A DNA stretch of 64,000 nt from Dendrolimus kikuchii (GCA_019925095.2 CM034407.1:970210-1034209), one strand, 5' to 3'; positions 21,744 to 33,596 are shown, counted from the stretch's first letter. Made by a program: numbers and translations. The notes: generated from the sequence alone by a model not told the origin.

Positions 21744-21939
21744 TACTGGATTCTACATACAAACAACTGGCACACACTATATAAACGACTTAGAACACGA
21801 TGCATTTTTTGTTAGATTTCTTGTATTTGTTTTTTTTTTATTTTTAAATTGATCAAAATCATCAAACTGACCAAAATGACCAAAATAACAAAACTGGCAA
21901 AAAAAGTACGAAAATAGTACATAAATCATAAAAAATCTG

Positions 21940-22198
21940 TTCTACTTTCTGGGATAACTTTTACATAAATCTATCCCAAAATCTATCCCATTATCTGGGA
22001 TGAAAAGTATCCCTTGTCCACCATTCATTATGAAAATTACATATATACCGAATTTCAGCCAAATCGGTGTAATAGTTTTTATAACATATAGAAAATATTA
22101 CACCGATAACATAAGCAACAGAGAGAAAAATATATTTTATCTCGGAAAATATCCCATTTTTCGGGATAAAAAGCATTCTATGTTCATTCTTGGCATCG

Positions 22199-22230
<32 letters not shown>

Positions 22231-22320
22231 CTGAATTTCAGCCAAATCGGTCCAGTAGTTTTTCCGTGATAACGGAACAGACAGACAGACAGTTACTTTC
22301 GTGTTTATATTAGTATATAA
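21940..22320 (-). repeat. Helitron/RTE-derived repeat with TA microsatellite
   Basis: Two phrases gaatttcagccaaatcgg, atcccatt/gggataaaa motifs and a terminal tttatattagtatata are typical of degraded lepidopteran Helitron families. A TA tract occupies about 22201-22230. Confidence 0.5.
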
Positions 22321-22424
22321 TATGGATTCATTGTTGTTTCATAATACAATAACATCATTTTAATAAAGTTTACCTGTCTAAAAAATTTTTGGAAAAGTAA
22401 AAAAAGAAACGTTACAAGCCCGAG

Positions 22425-22480
22425 GATTCGAACCCTGTTGCTATTGCGCTTGGTAAACCATTGGGCTAAATTCACTTAAG
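22425..22480 (-). other. tRNA-like fragment
   Basis: The minus strand contains TAGCCCAATGG, like an A box, and GGTTCGAATCC, a perfect B box, but only about 22 bases apart. That is too short for a normal tRNA. No full cloverleaf can be drawn. Possibly a tRNA-derived SINE remnant. Confidence 0.35.
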
Positions 22481-22750
22481 AATCAATGTCAAAATTTCAA
22501 TACCGGTTATGCATATAAACGATCTATCTCACTTTAGGATATTTTGTCTCGCTCGCGAGCTCTGAGCCCCAGAATCAAATAATCAAATCGAGTAGGTATA
22601 CAGGCGTGGCGCGCGTTGGTATTTTGGTTTCAATATTCGCCAAGCTTGAAGTTTTGTTAGGCGCTGTTCCATCGAAATAAATAACAGCTGCGCGGGGTTG
22701 ATTTGGTGAAAGACCGATTTGAATCAGGTGTACAGAGCCTCTTAATAAGC

Positions 22751-23062
22751 TTTTTATTTATCGCAGGAATTCAGCAGACAGGCAGTCGGCCCACTTGATG
22801 GAAAGCGGTTACCATCGCCTATTAACATTTGCAACACCAAAAGTGATACAAATGCGCTGCTGCTCTCTTAAGGGAGACTGACACCTGGTCACTAATGCCA
22901 GAACACAACTCAAGGTTGTTATGGCGAGATACTCTAGACCAGGGGTGGTAGCCATGCAGTCGGGCAAATGCCCTACCGCCTGGCTGTGGGTTGTTTTGTC
23001 GCCTCTTACGACAGGCCGCCCGGCCGCAGGAAATTGTATTCTTTCTCCGTTCCTGCACGGAT
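22751..23062 (-). mobile_element. SINE-A, full length
   Basis: From tttttatttatcgcagg (tail side) to cctgcacggat. Confidence 0.85.
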
Positions 23063-23229
23063 AATATGGATAAGTAATACCTCTTCTCTCATATCCCATA
23101 TCCCAATTAATTAGGGTCGGCACAATATGTCTGCTTCTTCCACACTACTCTTTTCTGACATACGTCCTCTGTCACACCATAACTCATCATATCATCCTTT
23201 ACACAAACCATCCATCTTTTTTTGGTATT

Positions 23230-23605
23230 TTTTTTAACCAGGGGAAATCCGTTTGAGGACTAAGCCGCGACAAGGGCAGAACCTTGGGGGGATAATTCGC
23301 GACCTAGTGTGGGATTCGCCAGATCGGGGGTGGCACTAGCATGCCCAGTCAAAACCGGTGCCATGCTATTGCCACTCCCCGGTTAGGGATACCCACTAAA
23401 ACCCCTGGGTGTTCCGTCCTTCGCCTTATGCCAGGGCTACGGGTATATGACCTAGCTTCTCCGCAGCCCTGGCAGGCTTGGGCCTCCCGAGGCCACTTCT
23501 ACTGCCGGGGGACTACTCGCCCCACGGGAGGAGAGGTGAGCGCGCGCGGAACACGCCGCGCCCCCCTCTCGACGGCATGTGCAGGTGTTTTTGGTCTACC
23601 TTAAC
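23230..23605 (+). repeat. Repeat D, copy 2 (GC-rich)
   Basis: Contains ggttagggatacccactaaaa and cttatgccagggctacggg, matching the reverse complement of 10590-10740. The overlapping short ORF (23341-23604) is not conserved in the other copy. Confidence 0.55.
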
Positions 23606-23726
23606 ATTACACACAGAATGTAGTAATACTCAGCAAGCACTCTATCGAATTCTATTCGAATGAATGATTCGATACAAGTTGGTACACGAGTTTAAACGAT
23701 TTTAATTTTAAATTAACAAAGTATTT

Positions 23727-24334
23727 TAACCGACTTGAAAAAAGGAGGTTCTCAACTCGTTGGGATCTTTTTTTTATGTATGTTCACCGATTACTCCGAG
23801 CTTTATGATCCGATTTACGTGATTCTTTCCTTGTTCGACGCGGAATAACTGCCATTTGGTCCCCTAAAAATTTGACATAGTTTGGCCCAGTAATTTTTAT
23901 TTTACGAAGATTATTTATGAAAAATTTTCCATTCCGTTCCATATGTACACCGATTACGCTGAGATTTATGATCCGATTTACGTGATTCTTATTTAGTTTG
24001 ATGCGGAATAGTTGCCATTTGGTCCCCTAAAAATTTGACATAGTTTGGCCCAGTAGTTTTCTTTTTACGAACATTTTTTTGTTCCCGTTTCTTGGGACCT
24101 ATATTTTTTTTTAAATAAAAAAATTTCGTTTAAAAAAACCGACTTAAAAAACTAAAAAGTATAAAATAACTTATTTGTAAAGCTATTATTATTAATATAT
24201 ATAATCTAAAGTCGGTGCTGAGTAATTTCTATGTTTTACTTTGCACCGACTTCAAGAGATTTTAGATAATATATATTGATAATAATAGCTTTAGAACTAA
24301 GTTATTTTATACTTTTTAGTTTTTGAAGTCGGTT
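23727..24334. mobile_element. CCGACTT-ended repeat with internal tandem units and foldback
   Basis: Ends aaccgacttgaaaaa and ttttgaagtcggtt are near inverted repeats. Inside are two tandem units of about 160 bp (about 23782-23944 and 23945-24095) sharing gatccgatttacgtgattc and gcggaata. There is also a foldback whose arms (about 24137-24215 and 24250-24334) pair. No ORF. Confidence 0.6.
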
Positions 24335-24420
24335 TTATTGTTGGTTTTATTAAAATGTATTTATTTGTCCCACTAATTAAATATTACGTAAGTAGATTTA
24401 GTTTTGTTAATTATTATCTT

Positions 24421-25043
24421 GTATGTCTTTCAACACCACGGGCCATAAGAATGACCCGGACATTTGGAGGGCTGCGTGGGGCCATGGGAAGGCCAACACG
24501 TAGAGGCCCTTTGACAAATTTAATGTAAATGTGGCGTGACACTGACCGGCGATTATCACTGTCTACAGCTGCACCATTAATAACGCACCTAAGGAGAAGC
24601 CCCCGCCAGTGTAGGACTTTTGTGGGAAATGAGGACAAAAAGTACCGGGCTATTAGGGTGAACTGCTAGTGGTACTAGGGGTCTGGGAATATGGGGACTA
24701 TGGCGTCTGCCCGTCGCAATGTTCGGGGAACATGGAAAAATGGGCAGACGGTGACTCGCCACTCCCCGCATGGGCCCCAAAAAATGCTTTACAAGACAGG
24801 GGCAACATGGGTATGAGTGGCTAAGGGGTGTAGAGAGGTGGGCTGCAGGTTCACCGAAGCTACTTCTGACGTGATGCCATTTATCACTTCCACCACTGGA
24901 GCTTGAGTCTTAGCTCTAGCGATCTCCACTCCGTGCCGGCTAGTTAAGGCAAGCACGGAGGCGGGGGCCTTGCCTTGGCCCCCGGAGTCAGGTGCGAGGT
25001 GTCGCTACTCACCTAAGGCTTCGCCACAAAGCCCCCCTGCGGG
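24421..25043 (+). mobile_element. Repeat C, copy 2
   Basis: Opposite orientation to copy 1, ending gccccctgcggg. AT-rich flanks (ttaattattat on each side) look like a target duplication within repeat H. Confidence 0.65.
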
Positions 25044-25224
25044 TAATTAATTATTATTATTTATTATTTAACAAAATTGGGTCGTTTTGGTATTACGCCA
25101 AAAGGAAGGTTTGCAGTGAAAATCAGCGTTGTGTCGGATATAATTCCGGCACAGCAATATGCTGAGTGCAAACCTTGTTTGCTAAAAATGCGGCGTACAA
25201 ATTCTCAAAATATGCTGTGTATAA

Positions 25225-26154
25225 TCTATATATATAAAAATCAATGCAACTTTTTGTTGTAATTTTATAACTTGAGAACGACTTTACATACATACATACA
25301 TAACTTCACACCAGTTCCCTTGCGGGGTAGGCACGAACAACAGAGTGCCATTTAGGCTTATTCTTACACACCTCACTTGCCTCTTTGACATTCATAACTC
25401 TTCTCATGCAAGCTCGTCTGTTCTTAAGGCTCCTGACATCACCTTCTGCTAGTACACGATCAATTTGATCATGGAATTTGTGTCGTGGCCTTCCACGACT
25501 TCTGCATCCATCCACTTTTGCATTGTATATCTGTTTAGTCATTCTTTCATCATGCATGCTTTCCACATGCCCGAACCACCGGAGCATTCCTTTCCTTACC
25601 TTCACCCCGACACTCTCTTTCAGACCAACTCTCTTTCTTACTTCGGTATTACGAACGCGGTCCGCGAGCGTTACTCCGCAGATTTTGCGCAGTGCTCGCA
25701 TCTCGACCGCGTTTACTCTACTTTCATGCTCTCTCTTCCATACCCAACTCTCGCATCCATACGTGAGCGTAGGTACCAGCACCGCGTTGTGTATGGCGAG
25801 CTGGGAATTCTGGCTGAGGTTCTTAGCGCCTAGAAGTTTACCTAACGCTCCATTCACACTATTCCCCAAATTCACTCTTCTTTCTATATCAGCGGTGTAC
25901 CTTCCATCCCTGCTAAAAGCACATCCAAAATATACAAACTCATTCACTTGCTCTTGAGAACGACTTTACACCGATTTTATCTACTGAGATCGGGTTCTAG
26001 AATCCTCCTAATCACCGGGTGCGATTTTGTTTTTGTGTGTTTGAGTGGGTTCCCGGATGGTTTAGATTTGCAATTGGAACCGGTAGGTGGCGCTGGGATC
26101 GGGTCCTAGATTTTTATTTTTTCAGAGCAGGACAACGTCTGCCGACGCCGCTAG
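25225..26154 (+). mobile_element. Helitron-like element, second type, hosting an RTE insertion
   Basis: Starts TCTATATATATAAAAATC, ends CGACGCCGCTAG, and sits between A (25224) and T (26155). Joining the flanks restores repeat H as seen at 28398-28430, confirming a precise Helitron insertion. The interior is split by the RTE copy at 25289-25952. Confidence 0.8.
25289..25952 (-). mobile_element. RTE-like LINE 3' end with 18-bp target duplication
   Basis: The longest RTE copy here. The minus frame, open for 213 codons (25306-25947), encodes FVYFGCAFSRDGRYTADIER, TLTYGCESWVWKRE, MLRWFGHVESMHDER, GRPRHKFHDQ and a C-terminal VVRAYPARELV. Direct repeats CTTGAGAACGACTTTACA lie at 25271-25288 and 25953-25970. 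It is 5'-truncated, so only the post-RT domain remains. The open frame suggests recent insertion. Confidence 0.9.
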
Positions 26155-26222
26155 TAATGTATAAGGTATAATGAAATTATGTCGCTATTTCTTCAAATTA
26201 AATTTTTTCTCTCTTTCTTTCT

Positions 26223-26455
26223 TAGATTTGTATCCATCCATCCATCCATGAATAAGCAAGCTGTAAGAAATAAGGATACTAATTCATTTTCTTCATTTGT
26301 CTTTGTGTAGTTTTAGCAAAAATGAGTAACACGGGGAAGTACACACGCGTCATTAATATTTTGCGATGACTAATGACCGCAAGGATATTAATAACCAGTT
26401 ATCACATCTAAAGTGAATTCCCGAAAATTTGGAATAATTTGCTTTTAGGTTCGAC
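26223..26455. other. No gene seen
   Basis: Short ATCC repeats near 26236, otherwise unassigned. Confidence 0.5.
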
Positions 26456-26758
26456 TTTTTTTTTAATGCAGCAGATCAGCAGACAGGCAGACGGCCCACT
26501 CGATGGAAAGCGGTTACCATCGCCTAAGGACATTTGCAACAGCAAAGTTGCTACAAATGCGCTGCTGCTCTCTTAAGGGAGACTGGAACCTGGTCACTAA
26601 TGCCGGAACACAACTCAAGGTTGTTATGGCGACATACTTTAGACCAGGTAGCCATCCAGTCGGGCAAATGCCCTACCACCTGGCTGTGGGTTGTTAAGTC
26701 GCCTCTTACAAGCCGCCTGGCCGCAGGAAATTGTACTCTTTCTCCGTTCCTGCACGGA
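26456..26758 (-). mobile_element. SINE-A with small deletions
   Basis: Full span from poly-T to tgcacgga. It lacks ggggtggt near 26648 and two bases near 26710. Confidence 0.85.
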
Positions 26759-26892
26759 CGACTTTACCAGACTTTGACAAACTTTTATAGCAACCTTTGT
26801 AAATTTTATAGTAGACGGCAGGAAGGGGCTGGTGGATGCTCTGGGAATTAATTTGATGGACGTGGGTGTCTTCCAGTGCATTTTATCGCGGC

Positions 26893-27356
26893 CAGGGGCG
26901 TAAATAGCTTTTTATGCGCCCCATGCGAGCTTCTATAATTGCGCCCTTGTTTTTTTTTAGATATTATAGGTACCCTAGCTAGAGCAATGCTATGTATAAG
27001 GCCTACTTTATTTTATTGAGGGTGATAAAATAAAGCATAAGGACCTTGGTGTTGGTGGACCAATTATCTAATATTTTAGAAGAAAAATCAATTTTTTTAA
27101 AGAACTAGAACACAAATACGCTTGCTCGTGTGCTGCCAAAAATAAGCGCGATGTTTTGTCTAATCTAACAGACGTTTTTGATGACACTGGCATGTAGGTA
27201 CGTGTGTGTTGGAATCGAGCACTAGGGGCGCAGCGGGAAGTTATCAGGAGCAAACCGAAAAAAATAATAGTCCTGTCTGGTCTGGCCATTCTTGCGCCCC
27301 CCAAAGTCTATGCCCTGTGCTTGGGCACCGGTGGCACTGCCCTATTTACGACATTG
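26893..27356. mobile_element. hAT-like MITE (degenerate)
   Basis: Starts CAGGGGCGTAAATAG and ends CTATTTACGACATTG, imperfect inverted ends. Flanking octamers ATCGCGGC and GTCGCCGC match at 6 of 8. Subterminal gcgcccc motifs occur at both sides. Confidence 0.45.
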
Positions 27357-27360
27357 GTCG

Positions 27361-27555
27361 CCGCGCTAATCTCAGGAACTACTGGTCTGATTTGAAAAAT
27401 TCTTTCAGTGTTCGATAGCCCATTTATCGAGGAAGGCTATAGGCTCTATATCATCACGCTAAGACCAATAGGAGCGGAGCGGCAAAGAAAAATGTTTCAA
27501 AATTGGGGGGGGTTGAAAACAAATTCCACGCGGACGACGTCGCGGGCACAGCTAG
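27361..27555 (+). mobile_element. Helitron 3' fragment
   Basis: Matches the 3' 195 bp of the 8.8-kb Helitron and ends CACAGCTAG before T. Confidence 0.75.
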
Positions 27556-27734
27556 TACCATATAAAATGGTGAAAACGTATATATAAATATATCGTGTAA
27601 TTGTATGATTAGGGTAAGATGGGGCTGACATGATGACATCATCACTAAAAGCCCCTAAATTAATTAGATAATCAAAAAAAATACAGTAAGTACTTTTGTT
27701 TTGTAAATTCATGAATAGATAGATAGATAGATAA

Positions 27735-28480
27735 CGAATTTTCATATCGAATAAATGATTCGATACAAGTTGATACACGAGTTATTTATTTAGTTAGTTT
27801 TATGGCTTGGCAGCTAGGCCTTTAAGCCAGATCTTAGTTTATAATATAGTTTCTTCATTTTCTTAAGCCTATGTGTAGCACAGCTGAATTGTAGGTAATC
27901 AGCTAGTGACATTCAACGGAGTTCTTGTGACAACTCAAAAGGCCACATTTGACTATACAGTTCACATTTCTCACAAAAACACATAATTACTAGTCAAAAA
28001 CTCTCAATATCCTACAACTATTGTTCATTTTAGAGTAATTTTACACATTTTTAGAAAATAAAACTCCACAGCACAACATCTCCTTTCAGTTCCCGCCAAA
28101 AACTCCATGATACACGAGTATTTATTTTAATTTTGTAGCAACGTATTTATTGTTGGTTTTTTAAAATTTATTAATTTGTTTTTTTTTACAATTTAAATAT
28201 TATATAAGTAGAATTAGTTTTTTATTAATTATTATTCTCATTTATTATTTAATTAACAAAACTGGGTCATTTTGCTCTTACACCTAAAGGAAGGTTTGCA
28301 CTGAAAATCAGCGTTGTGTCCGATATTATTCCGACACAGCAATATGCTGAGTGCAAACCTTGTTTGCTGAAAATGCGGCGTACAAATTCTCAAAATATGC
28401 TTTTGTGTATAGAAATGTATGAGGAATGTAATTGCGTCGCAATTTCTTCAAATAAAGTTTTTCTTTCTTTCTTTCTTTAT
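27735..28480 (+). repeat. Repeat H, copy 2 (carries only a SINE-B)
   Basis: Reference copy for resolving the nested stack at 23.6-26.2 kb. It contains gattcgatacaag, ttattgttggttt, gaaaatcagcgttgtgtc and a CTTT-rich end. It is interrupted by SINE-B at 27783-28107. Confidence 0.65.
27783..28107 (-). mobile_element. SINE-B with 12-bp target duplication
   Basis: Full-length copy flanked by TGATACACGAGT at 27771-27782 and 28108-28119. Confidence 0.85.
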
Positions 28481-28483
28481 AAT

Positions 28484-28815
28484 ACTTTATTGTACACCAT
28501 TACAGAAAAACTTATGAACTAGTATTAGTGTAGTTGGGTACAAAGGGCGGTGTTATCGCTAAAAAGCGATCTTTGTGAATACTGTACGATGTAAAATTTT
28601 ATGTACATATTTCAATTTCTTCTTCCTTCAAATATATGACTTTGTATGGTTTCTTTAACTAGTTGGTCAAATATCCGTCAATATTTAAGTTTAACAGTGA
28701 TCTTCAGTTTGCCTCCTCATCCAGGCAACATTATAAACTGCCTGTATTGTACGTTCGGACGGAAAAACTGTCATTCCTATAAAGAGCACAACATCTTCTC
28801 TATCTTTAAATTACA
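28484..28815. other. LINE-tail-like fragment, no gene
   Basis: actttattgtacaccatt and caaagggcggtgtt resemble the tail block at 35450-35530 (ctttattgtacaacaa, caatgggcggcctta), so probably a LINE 3' end in reverse orientation. The rest is unassigned. Confidence 0.4.
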
Positions 28816-29259
28816 CTAGCTTCTGCTCGACTTCATTCGCGTGAAATAGCTTAAAAAGTAAGTTACAAAAAAAAACCCGCCGATTTTGAAACATTCTTTG
28901 GTGCTCCGCTCCTATTGGTCCTAGCGTGATGATATATAGCCTATAGCCTTCCTCGATAAATGGGCTATCTAACACTGAAGGAATTGTTCAAATCAGACCA
29001 GTAGTTCCTGATATTAGCGCGTTCAAGCAAACACACAAACAAATAAACTCTTCAGCTTTATATATTAGTACTAGCTGTCCCGGCAGACGTTGTTCTGCCC
29101 TGAAGAAATAAAATTTAGAACGCAAATGTAAGCTGTCTTATCTTTCAAGTCTGATCAAACTGCACACGGTGTGCAAATTTGAATAAAATCGGTCAAGTAG
29201 TTTAGGAGTCCATCGCGGACAAACAACGTGACACGTAATTTATATATATTAAGATAAGA
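28816..29259 (-). mobile_element. Helitron split by a second Helitron
   Basis: The minus-strand element ends CTAG at 28816. Its 5' end is interrupted at 29070/29255 by the element at 29071-29254, exactly at an A|T step. Joining the flanks gives a regular 5' end, TCTTATACTAATATATAAAG. Confidence 0.7.
29071..29254 (-). mobile_element. Second-type Helitron nested in a Helitron
   Basis: Starts TCTTAATATATA and ends CGGGACAGCTAG on the minus strand, A before and T after. Related to 17919-18121. Confidence 0.7.
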
Positions 29260-29528
29260 TGTATGTGACAGTTTATGTAATAAATGATAGTGGTCGCCCG
29301 TGGTCGAAATTCGACCATAATAATTAATGTCAAAGACTACATACTTCTTTAACCACAGACTTCGCCAAGGCTACACTGTTCATTTGAACAATAAACAAAA
29401 GAGTATATATGCGTGTGTGTATTAAATACATGGCAGTTTGTGTAATGTTTTTTTATTGATTTAATGTATTGTTTATGCATAATTTAAAAAAAAATTAACA
29501 TTCGTCGCCATCTTCCCGATATAAACTA

Positions 29529-29845
29529 CTAGTTTCTGCCCGCGACTTCGTCCGCGTGGAATAGTTACAATGCTAACGCTAACTTCTGCCACGCATGATT
29601 TTTGCGAAACTATAACCGTTTACGCAGCGCACGCAGCGAAAGCTCGCAAAAGAAAAAAAAACCCCGATTTTGAAACGTTATTCATTTGTGCTCCGCTCCT
29701 ATTGGTCTTAGCGTGATGATATATAGCCTATAGCCATCCTCGATAAATGGGCTATCCAACACTGAAAGAATTTTTCAAATCAGACCAGTAGTTCCTGAGA
29801 TTAGCACGTACAAACAAACATACTCTTCAGCTTTATACTATTAGA
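29529..29845 (-). mobile_element. Helitron, variant
   Basis: Minus-strand 3' end CTAG at 29529-29532. Shares gcgtgatgatatatagcc and caaatcagaccagtagttc with other copies. A block of about 80 bp near the 3' side is unique. Confidence 0.65.
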
Positions 29846-29919
29846 ATCGATAAGTGTGTGAAATTTCACACTCCTCCGTCGGCTAAATTTTTGTTTCACG
29901 TATTAATTAATATACATAG

Positions 29920-30630
29920 ATTCTATTCTATTCAAATTGAAGTCTCTGAATGACGGAATACGATACGTTTTACTAAACAGTCGAAATTTTCAATCAAAAC
30001 ACACACATTTAGTTTGAAATAATCTATATCCTACAACTATCGTCAATAATTAAAATTCTTTTAGAAAATCTAATTCCCACCAAAAATGCCTTTATTTTTA
30101 TTTGTTTTTAAACTACCAAGTGATACATGCTTCCCGATTAGCAGTCGAACCTAAGTAAATGAAATCAGTCAATTTTAAACATCAATAATTTCATAAGAGG
30201 AAACAATTAATTTATATCGTTTCAAATTCCTTCAGAAAACAAATTAAATTAAACGTAAACAACTAAGTACTAACCTTTTCTGAATTAATTATGAAAATGC
30301 ACTTAAATAACTATATATGGTCACTTTACATCACAAATGAAGCAAATTGAAAAACAAAAAGCTTTACACGCGTCTTCCGTTCACTGGTTTCATTTAAAAA
30401 AGTTGAGATTTGCTATAAACATTAAACAATCTAACCTAAAAATAACTGAGCCCTATCAGTCTGTTTACTTTTTTAAATAAAGATCTTAAATAAAAATATA
30501 AAGTATTAATAAATGAACTTAAATATCATTGATATAAGAGTTTGTTTTGAATAAACGCTGTATGTGTAGTGATGTAAAGCATAATCGATGTTGAGTACAT
30601 ATAATCGATATTGATTAAATAATTGATAAG
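29920..30630 (+). repeat. Repeat F, copy 1 (about 700 bp)
   Basis: Direct match to 62178-62870, about 90-95% identical by eye, with a 40-bp difference near 30375. It ends in ATCGATAT-type motifs. Both copies have a SINE-B a few hundred bases downstream. No ORF, unknown class. Confidence 0.6.
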
Positions 30631-31038
30631 TATGGCATCATTACCTTTATCTTACCTGCCTGTTTGCCTGCTTCAGGCAATAAAATAAAAAAAATATCTT
30701 CTTTACTTAGTATAAAACAAAGTAGTTTTCCGCGTCTGCGTGTCTCTCTGTCTGTATATTCGCTATTTCCTCGTTATCTATCGTTTTCACGGTCACTCAG
30801 ATAATTTGTTAAGTAAAGTTTATACTATATATACTGGCTTTTGCCCGCGGCATCGCTAACGATATAAAATTTAATTAAGTTTTTATGTAAGAGAGAAAAC
30901 TACTTAATGTATAAAACATATATATTAACCTAACAATGTCGATATTGGCATTGAAATAGAATCGATATAATGCCAACATTATAAGCAAGCACGCAAGCGC
31001 GAAGCTAATATTAATCTGTGTAGCATGCAAAACATCGC

Positions 31039-31307
31039 GCGGAGTTTTTGAAAGATGTTGTGCTGTACAGTTTTATTTACTATAAAATGTGTACAATCAC
31101 TCTAAAATGAACATAGTTGTAGGATATTGATAGTTTTTGAGTAGTAATTATGTATTTTTGTGAGAAATGTGAAGTGTATAGCCAAATGTGGCCTTTCGAG
31201 TTTTCACAAGAACTCCGTTGTATGGCGTCAATTGTAGCCTACAATACAACTGCGCCTGGCTTAAAGGCCTAGTTGCCAAGCCATAAATATAAAAATAAAA
31301 TAAAAAT
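31039..31307 (+). mobile_element. SINE-B, diverged
   Basis: From gcggagtttttgaaag to GCCAAGCCATAAATATAAA. About 50 bp is missing before the end. Flanking ATCGCGC motifs may be a short target duplication. Confidence 0.75.
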
Positions 31308-31541
31308 CGCGCCGTTATATGACAGCGCGGGCTCAACGTCCCGCCACATTCTCTTGGCGCGAAAACACTAAAAAAACCGAACAGTTCGGGACAGTTCGAG
31401 ACACGCCTTCAACGCGGGCACACGAAATTCGCGCTCGTGTATAACTCAGTTCTCGCGCATGCTGCTTGCCCTCATTTAAACAAAGAAAATCCTTCTGATT
31501 GTCTTTGTAAAATAACATATAGTGTGTGATTAAAAGTGTAC

Positions 31542-31631
31542 ATACATACATACATAACTTCACGCCAGTTCCCTTGCGGGCTAGGCACGGACAACAGAGC
31601 GCCATTTAGGCGTGAAGTTATGTATGTATGT
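31542..31631. mobile_element. Foldback RTE-like 3' end with 13-bp target duplication
   Basis: About 69 bp of minus-oriented RTE 3' end is followed directly by 21 bp of the same 3' end in plus orientation. TATG/CATA tails therefore lie on both outer edges. Direct repeats ATTAAAAGTGTAC at 31529-31541 and 31632-31644 show this was one insertion. Confidence 0.8.
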
Positions 31632-31720
31632 ATTAAAAGTGTACGATAGAAGTTATATTTTATTCCCCGTACACCACTCAACGGATGCAACATAACCGAC
31701 AACCATCCACACCCACCTTT

Positions 31721-32031
31721 ATCCGTGCAGGAACGGAGAAAGAATACAATTTCCTGCGCCGGGCGGCCTGTCGTAAGAGACGATTTAACAACCCACAGTC
31801 AGGTGGTAGGGCATTTGCCCGACTGGATAGCTACCACCCTTGGTCTAACGAATGTCGCCATAACAACCTTGAGTTGTGTTCCGGCATTAGTGACCAAGTT
31901 CCAGTCTCCCTTAAGAGAGCAGCAGCGCATTTGTAGCAACTTTGGTGGTGCAAATGTCCATAGGCGATGGTAACCGCTTTCCATCAAGTGGGCCGTCTGC
32001 CTGTCTGCTGATCGTCTGCAATAAAAAAAAA
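31721..32031 (+). mobile_element. SINE-A, full length
   Basis: From atccgtgcaggaacgg to caataaaaaaaaa. ACCCACC occurs on both flanks and may be the target duplication. Confidence 0.85.
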
Positions 32032-32324
32032 CCCACCCTCATTGTTATACTATTGGTGACTCTGGAAACATCCTCAAAAATCTAATATTTGTAACCATCG
32101 GATAATCCGAATTAATTTTATATCCATAACCATAACTAAAACCAGTATAATATTATTCATATCTCGATTAGCGAAAACGTAAATAATAAAATAATAATTC
32201 GCTTCTTCATATATTATATTGACTTGCTCTTAGGAAATTTTCTTACAAGTGACATAAACAAAAAACAATAAAATCATATTACATATAAATTTAAATTATG
32301 AAAAATAGCATGCATTCTAAAAAG

Positions 32325-33140
32325 TTTTTAATGACTACAATATCCCCGGGTTTGATAAATTTACAACTACCTTTACCCTGTCTCTGACGAATAAGACCCA
32401 AATATTCCAATCTAAAACTGGATTTTAAATCACTACATAACTTGTCTACTGCTTAAAATTTCACCATCAACAGAACTTAAATTTAATTCCTGACCATTAG
32501 AATTAGCTGATCTAAATTGTAATAAGAAGGAATTGGGTGTGAGTGTTTGTAATCCAATATCATCGGTAATAGTTAATGGACGCGAATTTATGATATTTTC
32601 CACCTCACATAGAACAGTGACTAACTCATTAAAACGAAGGGCTGCCTTTCCTAATACACTACGTAAGATTTCCTTCACAGAGCGAACCATCCGTTCCCAA
32701 AACCCTCCCCACCAAGGCGCAGATGGCGGACTGAAATACCAGGTCAGCTTGTACGTTCAGCTATCCCTGCCCAATCTAAATCATTTAAAAGCTTGTATGC
32801 GCCTCGGAAGTTTGTGCCGTTATCACTATACATTATTTCTACATTGCCTCTTCTACTTACAAACCTACGCAATGCTAGCAAAAATTCTTCCGTTGATAAG
32901 GATAGACATAATTCTAAATGCACAGCATGATAAACTGCACAGATAAAAAGATCTATCCAACATTTTTCACCGGAACGCAATATCAAAGGCCCTGCGAAAT
33001 CTACCGCTGAAACCTGAAAAGGTGCTCCGCAACGAACACGGTCTGCTGGTAAAGGCGGAATAGGAATACAATAGCTCTTTGCACAAAATCGCTTACATAT
33101 TACACAATTTCTAACAACTCTCTTAACTAATGTATGTATA
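32325..33140 (-). pseudogene. BEL/Pao integrase remnant
   Basis: The minus strand encodes NCVICKRFCAKSYCIPIPPL, then AVDFAGPL with the first catalytic Asp, YSDNGTNFRG with the second, and after a frameshift near 32740 the WWGGFWERMVRSVKE block with the Glu. It then continues INSRPLTI and a C-terminal PGDIVVIKN-like segment in another frame. This is the integrase and following domain of a BEL/Pao retrotransposon. No LTRs or RT remain next to it. Confidence 0.8.
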
Positions 33141-33373
33141 ACTGTATGTATGGGATATATCTTGCACAGCTACTTACTTCAGTTTAAAATATAACAAAGT
33201 ACTTTTTAACCTGAAAAGTGATCCATGAGACGAGACCACCTTTGTCGGTACAGCTGTAAAATCACTATAACCAAGTAATCTTGTATTACCTTTATACGTA
33301 TATGGCCGATCCCTAACCATCCATTCGCATTACTATCGGTTAGAATTTGAGCTCTATACAAGTTATTTCAAAA

Positions 33374-33596
33374 CTAGCTTTTACCCGCTACTTCGTCCCC
33401 GTGGAATTTAATTTAATTTGCCTTCCGAGTTTTCTGATTTTTTCATTTTTTTCTAACATAACAGTAGCCTAAATTACTCCTCATAACATCACCTACCTGC
33501 TAGTGAAAGTCCTGTCGAAACCGGTTCCGCCGTTTCAGAGATTATCCGGAACAAACAGACAGCCGGACAAATTTTTAAATATTTTTTATATAAATA
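33374..33596 (-). repeat. Helitron-like degraded element
   Basis: Begins CTAGCTTTTACCCGCTACTT on plus after A and includes cgtccccgtggaattt and aaaccggttccgccgttt. The 5' end is unclear. Confidence 0.5.

Larger units (their letters stand above)
23645..26222 (+). repeat. Repeat H, copy 1, interrupted by four nested insertions
   Basis: Host pieces at 23645-23726, 24335-24420, 25044-25224 and 26155-26222 line up in order with the less interrupted copy at 27735-28480. The gaps are a CCGACTT element (23727-24334), repeat C (24421-25043) and a Helitron (25225-26154) that itself contains an RTE copy. The repeat ends in CTTT/TTTC-rich sequence. Confidence 0.7.

Noticed and set aside
22425..22480. 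A tRNA gene
   Set aside because: B box is perfect, but A-to-B spacing is too short and no acceptor or anticodon arm can be formed.
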